Positions 61,566-64,000 of a DNA stretch of 64,000 bases are shown in pieces; position 1 is the stretch's first letter; each line of letters begins with the position of its first letter. Made by a program: the position numbers and the translations under genes. The notes under the pieces were generated by a model. The model did not search any database, had not been told where the DNA came from, and saw only the letters and a list, made by a program, of their open reading frames with translations. Origin of the DNA: Planctomycetota bacterium (GTDB lineage Bacteria > Planctomycetota > Planctomycetia > Pirellulales > Lacipirellulaceae); the NCBI GenBank assembly GCA_029781135.1, contig JAKOXH010000001.1, positions 1-64,000 on the forward strand. Reading direction: 5' to 3'.

Positions 61566-61877
61566 ATGCCCCTTGAACCGAAATTGTTCGTCTTCCTCCT
61601 CTCCACATTTTTGGGGTTGGAGGTGATTCGCCGCGTATCGCCGCTGCTCCACACCCCGCTGATGTCGCTCACCAATGCCATCTCGGCCATCGCGGTCGTG
61701 GCGGCAATCCAGGTCATGGCGGAAGGAAACACCACGCTCGGCGGCGGCGCGAAGACGTTTAACACGGTTTTGTGCACGCTGGGCGTTATTGCGGCCACGA
61801 TCAACATCGTGGGTGGTTTTTGGATTACCGATCGCATGCTGAAGATGTTCCGCCGGGAGACCACCGATCGTGAGTAA
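61566..61877 (+). CDS. pntAB: NAD(P) transhydrogenase subunit alpha-2
   Basis: A 103-residue membrane subunit with three or four hydrophobic helices (PLMSLTNAISAIAVVAAI; TLGVIAATINIVGGF). The motif ITDRMLKMFRR closes the family. It forms the proton channel with PntB. The gene overlaps pntB by 8 bases. The soluble alpha-1 subunit gene (pntAA) lies 41 kb away on the other strand. A period-7 array sits directly before the start. Confidence 0.93.
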   Translation: MPLEPKLFVFLLSTFLGLEVIRRVSPLLHTPLMSLTNAISAIAVVAAIQVMAEGNTTLGGGAKTFNTVLCTLGVIAATINIVGGFWITDRMLKMFRRETTDRE

Positions 61878-63327
61878 TCCACTTTCCACCGTCATTGTAT
61901 TGGCAGCGGTTACGCCGGCCGAAACGGCCGAGGTCGCCAACACGTGGCTCGGCAGCGCATCGTACTTGATTGCCGCGGGGCTCTTTATTCTCTCGCTGAA
62001 GTGGCTCAGCCATCCGCGCACGGCGCGCCGCGGCGTGCGCGCCGGCGAAATCGGCATGACCGTTGCCATCATCGGCACGCTCTTGATCTATCGCGCCGTT
62101 TCTTACGAGTGGGTGCTGATCGGCATGGTCATCGGTTCATTGATCGGTGCGCCGATGGCCATCTGGATGCCCATGACCGCCGTGCCGCAGCGAACCGCCT
62201 TGTCCCATGCCTTCGGCGCGCTCGCGGCCGCACTCGTCGGCACCGCCCACTACTATCAGGTGCTCGCCACCGGCGAACTCGAGTACGACCATTTCACGAT
62301 GGCGATTCTCGCCCTGGAAGTGTTGCTCGGCAGTCTCACGTTCACGGGCAGCCTCGTGGCCTTTGGAAAACTTCAAGACTTGATCCCCAGTCGCATCAAG
62401 GGCCTGCCGAATCAAAATGCCATCAATTTCTCGTTGCTGGGGGCGGCGATCCTGGTGGCGATCTGGCTCACCATTCATCCGCTCCACCAGGCGCTCTTCC
62501 CCGTATTAATTGTTCTTGGCCTGTTCTTCGGATTGTGCCTGGTGATGCCCATCGGCGGCGCCGATATGCCGACCGTTATCTCGTTGCTCAATTCATACGC
62601 CGGTTTATCGGCCAGCCTGATGGGATTTGTCCTCAATAACTTCCTCTTGATCGTCGCCGGTGCGCTCGACGGTTCCTCCGGCCTCATCCTGTCGATCATC
62701 ATGTGCAAGGCCATGAACCGCTCGTTCACGAACGTGCTGTTCGGCCGGATGGATGCCAGCAAAACCGCCTCCGCCGATGACGTGTATGGCGGCAAAGTGA
62801 AGTCGGCCACGGCCGAAGACGTGGCGGCGATCCTCGATGGCGTCCGCCGCGTCGTCGTCGTGCCGGGCTACGGCATGGCCGTGTCGCAAGCCCAGCACGC
62901 CGTGCGCGACCTGTTCCATCAGCTCGAAGAGCGCGGCACCGAGGTCGAGTTCGCGATTCACCCCGTCGCCGGTCGCATGCCGGGGCACATGAACGTGCTG
63001 CTGGCCGAGGCCGACATCCCCTACGACAAGCTCAAGGAGATGGACGAGATCAACCCGAGCTTCGGCCAGACCGATGTCGCGATCGTCATCGGTGCGAACG
63101 ACGTGGTGAACCCGCTCGCCGATACCGACCCCAAGAGCCCGATCGCCGGCATGCCGATCCTCAATGTCGGCGCGGCCCGCACGGTCGTTGTCATCAAGCG
63201 CAGCCTGAGCCCCGGTTTCGCCGGCATCCCCAACCCGCTCTTTGCCGCCGAAAACACGCTCATGCTGTTCGATGACGGCAAGAAAGCCGTGGTCGATATG
63301 GTCGCCGCGCTCAAAGAAGCGGCGTAA
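61870..63327 (+). CDS. pntB: NAD(P) transhydrogenase subunit beta
   Basis: A 485-residue subunit. About nine membrane helices (to about residue 285) are followed by the NADP(H)-binding domain III, with VVVPGYGMAVSQAQ (about 330-343) and VIGANDVVNPLADTDPKSPIAGMP, the NADP phosphate loop. GTG 61870 overlaps the end of pntAB. With PntAA and PntAB it couples hydride transfer from NADH to NADP+ with proton movement into the cytoplasm, supplying NADPH. Confidence 0.96.
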   Translation: MSNPLSTVIVLAAVTPAETAEVANTWLGSASYLIAAGLFILSLKWLSHPRTARRGVRAGEIGMTVAIIGTLLIYRAVSYEWVLIGMVIGSLIGAPMAIWMPMTAVPQRTALSHAFGALAAALVGTAHYYQVLATGELEYDHFTMAILALEVLLGSLTFTGSLVAFGKLQDLIPSRIKGLPNQNAINFSLLGAAILVAIWLTIHPLHQALFPVLIVLGLFFGLCLVMPIGGADMPTVISLLNSYAGLSASLMGFVLNNFLLIVAGALDGSSGLILSIIMCKAMNRSFTNVLFGRMDASKTASADDVYGGKVKSATAEDVAAILDGVRRVVVVPGYGMAVSQAQHAVRDLFHQLEERGTEVEFAIHPVAGRMPGHMNVLLAEADIPYDKLKEMDEINPSFGQTDVAIVIGANDVVNPLADTDPKSPIAGMPILNVGAARTVVVIKRSLSPGFAGIPNPLFAAENTLMLFDDGKKAVVDMVAALKEAA

Positions 63328-63354
63328 CGCTTCGCTCATCAATAGAACAGACGA

Positions 63355-63433
63355 GGGGTGGCTGGGGCGGAGTCCGCGACGCCCCAGTTTCGCTCCATGC
63401 TGGGGCATCGCAAAGCCTCTGCCCCAGCCACCC
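63355..63433. repeat. Palindrome GGGTGGCTGGGGC after pntB
   Basis: The arms GGGTGGCTGGGGC / GCCCCAGCCACCC are perfect over 13 bases, with an inner pair CGCCCCAG / CTGGGGC. It begins 28 bases after the pntB stop. Confidence 0.85.
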
Positions 63434-63509
63434 AATCGCGATACTTCTCAGCTCGACGACTACCAAGATTTTGCGACGAGCTTCGATTGTCCGCAGGTGG
63501 CGTAGATTA

Positions 63510-63562
63510 CCGCAGATGGATGGTGCGAATCTGATCTTCGTATATCTGCGAACATCTGCGGA
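63510..63562. repeat. Palindrome CCGCAGATG upstream of feoA
   Basis: The arms CCGCAGATG / CATCTGCGG enclose a less ordered loop of about 35 bases. The rest of 63328-63786 is AT-rich near the right end and holds the Fur-like box. Confidence 0.7.
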
Positions 63563-63737
63563 CCAAAAAAACCGTTCTGGAAGCTTGTCAAAAAGTGTGA
63601 TTTCCACGGCAAAATGGTAACCGGCCCCTCATTACCATTGGCAATCTGCCGCGATTCAGCCATTTGCCCGTGGCATATATTTTTTCTAAACCCCCGTTGA
63701 AAGGGTGAGCGCCACGTACTAAAATCACGATATAGAT

Positions 63738-63756
63738 ATTGAGAATCGTTCTCAAT
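63738..63756. promoter_or_regulatory. Fur-box-like operator before feoA
   Basis: ATTGAGAA-TCG-TTCTCAAT is a perfect 8-bp inverted repeat closely matching the Fur recognition half sites. It lies 31 bases before the feoA-like ATG, where repression by iron-loaded Fur would be expected. Confidence 0.8.
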
Positions 63757-63786
63757 TAGCCCTTTCGCAGTTGCGGGGCCTTTCTG

Positions 63787-64000
63787 ATGCCCGATCTCGT
63801 TCCCCTTTCCGTCCTTCGCAGCGGCCAAATCGGCGAGATCGGCCAGCTCGTTGGTGCCCCCGATCAAGTCCGCCGCCTGGAAGAACTTGGCCTGCGAACG
63901 GGTGCTCGCCTGGAAATGATCCGTTGCGGCGCTCCTTGCATCATCCGCGTCGACGGTAGCAAACTCTGCTTCCGCAACGACGATTCACTCCGCGTGCTCG
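63787..64000 (+). CDS. feoA: FeoA-domain protein, truncated by window edge
   Basis: The 71 visible residues are an SH3-like FeoA domain (PLSVLRSGQIGEIGQL then RRLEELGLRTGARLEMIRCGAPCIIRVDG). FeoA is the small cytoplasmic partner of the ferrous iron transporter FeoB. The protein runs off the right edge; a FeoB gene may follow. The Fur-like palindrome at 63738 supports an iron-related role. The extra residues before PLSVL are few, so the start ATG 63787 is acceptable. Confidence 0.85.
   Translation, partial: MPDLVPLSVLRSGQIGEIGQLVGAPDQVRRLEELGLRTGARLEMIRCGAPCIIRVDGSKLCFRNDDSLRVL

Overview
The window looks like a chromosome segment of a planctomycete, probably Pirellulales-like. The evidence is a PEP-CTERM/exosortase system, a secreted beta-helix protein with an N-terminal ESLEERRMLA-type export signal, a HAF-repeat protein with a planctomycete-style dockerin segment, many small secreted Pro/Ala/Cys/Tyr-rich proteins, sparse operons and long intergenic spaces filled with palindromes. 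No rRNA, tRNA, CRISPR array, prophage or complete insertion sequence was seen.

Layout. 0-4 kb: small unknown genes, a rhodanese and an old-yellow-enzyme flavoprotein whose frame contains a period-7 repeat insertion. 4.2-4.95 kb: a REP-associated tyrosine transposase framed by two near-identical REP palindromes. 5-16.6 kb: KAP-like membrane NTPase, secreted isochorismatase-fold hydrolase, lipoprotein, Cys-rich secreted protein, scpA, RNase Z-like hydrolase, hemolysin III-type protein, then a cupin / tautomerase / zinc alcohol dehydrogenase cluster. 17-28 kb: PEP-CTERM HAF protein, transhydrogenase subunit pntAA, zinc-ribbon membrane protein, M32 carboxypeptidase, LmbE-type deacetylase, CsgG/LpoB-like lipoprotein, xerC. 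28.2-29.9 kb: leftward operon with a frameshifted RelE/ParE-type toxin, a Phd-type antitoxin and a HicB-like protein joined by ATGA overlaps. 30-44.6 kb: export and exopolysaccharide block with the beta-helix protein, an NtrC-type regulator, EpsI-like protein, Pro-rich secreted protein, Wza-like lipoprotein, exosortase, Wzz/BY-kinase, glnA, a PEP-CTERM protein and a lipoprotein. 44.8-57 kb: duplicated exported proteins, Ppx/GppA phosphatase, GH127 glycosidase between inverted palindromes, DUF456 protein, Doc/AbrB module, ThDP decarboxylase divergent from a CPA2 antiporter, Asn-rich secreted protein. 57-64 kb: mtnA, ald, small membrane proteins, rplM-rpsI, pntAB-pntB and the start of feoA behind a Fur-box-like palindrome.

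Functional links. The exosortase (37.3 kb) should process PEP-CTERM proteins such as those at 17.2 and 43.2 kb. The Wza-like protein, EpsI-like protein and BY-kinase would make or export the associated polysaccharide. A strong sigma-54 -24/-12 match before the BY-kinase gene connects this block to the NtrC-type regulator at 31.8 kb. Proton-translocating transhydrogenase is split over about 41 kb: pntAA is alone at 20 kb, while pntAB-pntB are at 61.6-63.3 kb.

The most unusual feature is the repeat landscape. There are several palindromic REP-like families, plus period-7 arrays whose heptamer differs from site to site and which lie directly against start or stop codons (scpA, pntAA, bshB1, xerC, glnA, pntAB). 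One such array sits in frame inside a coding sequence.
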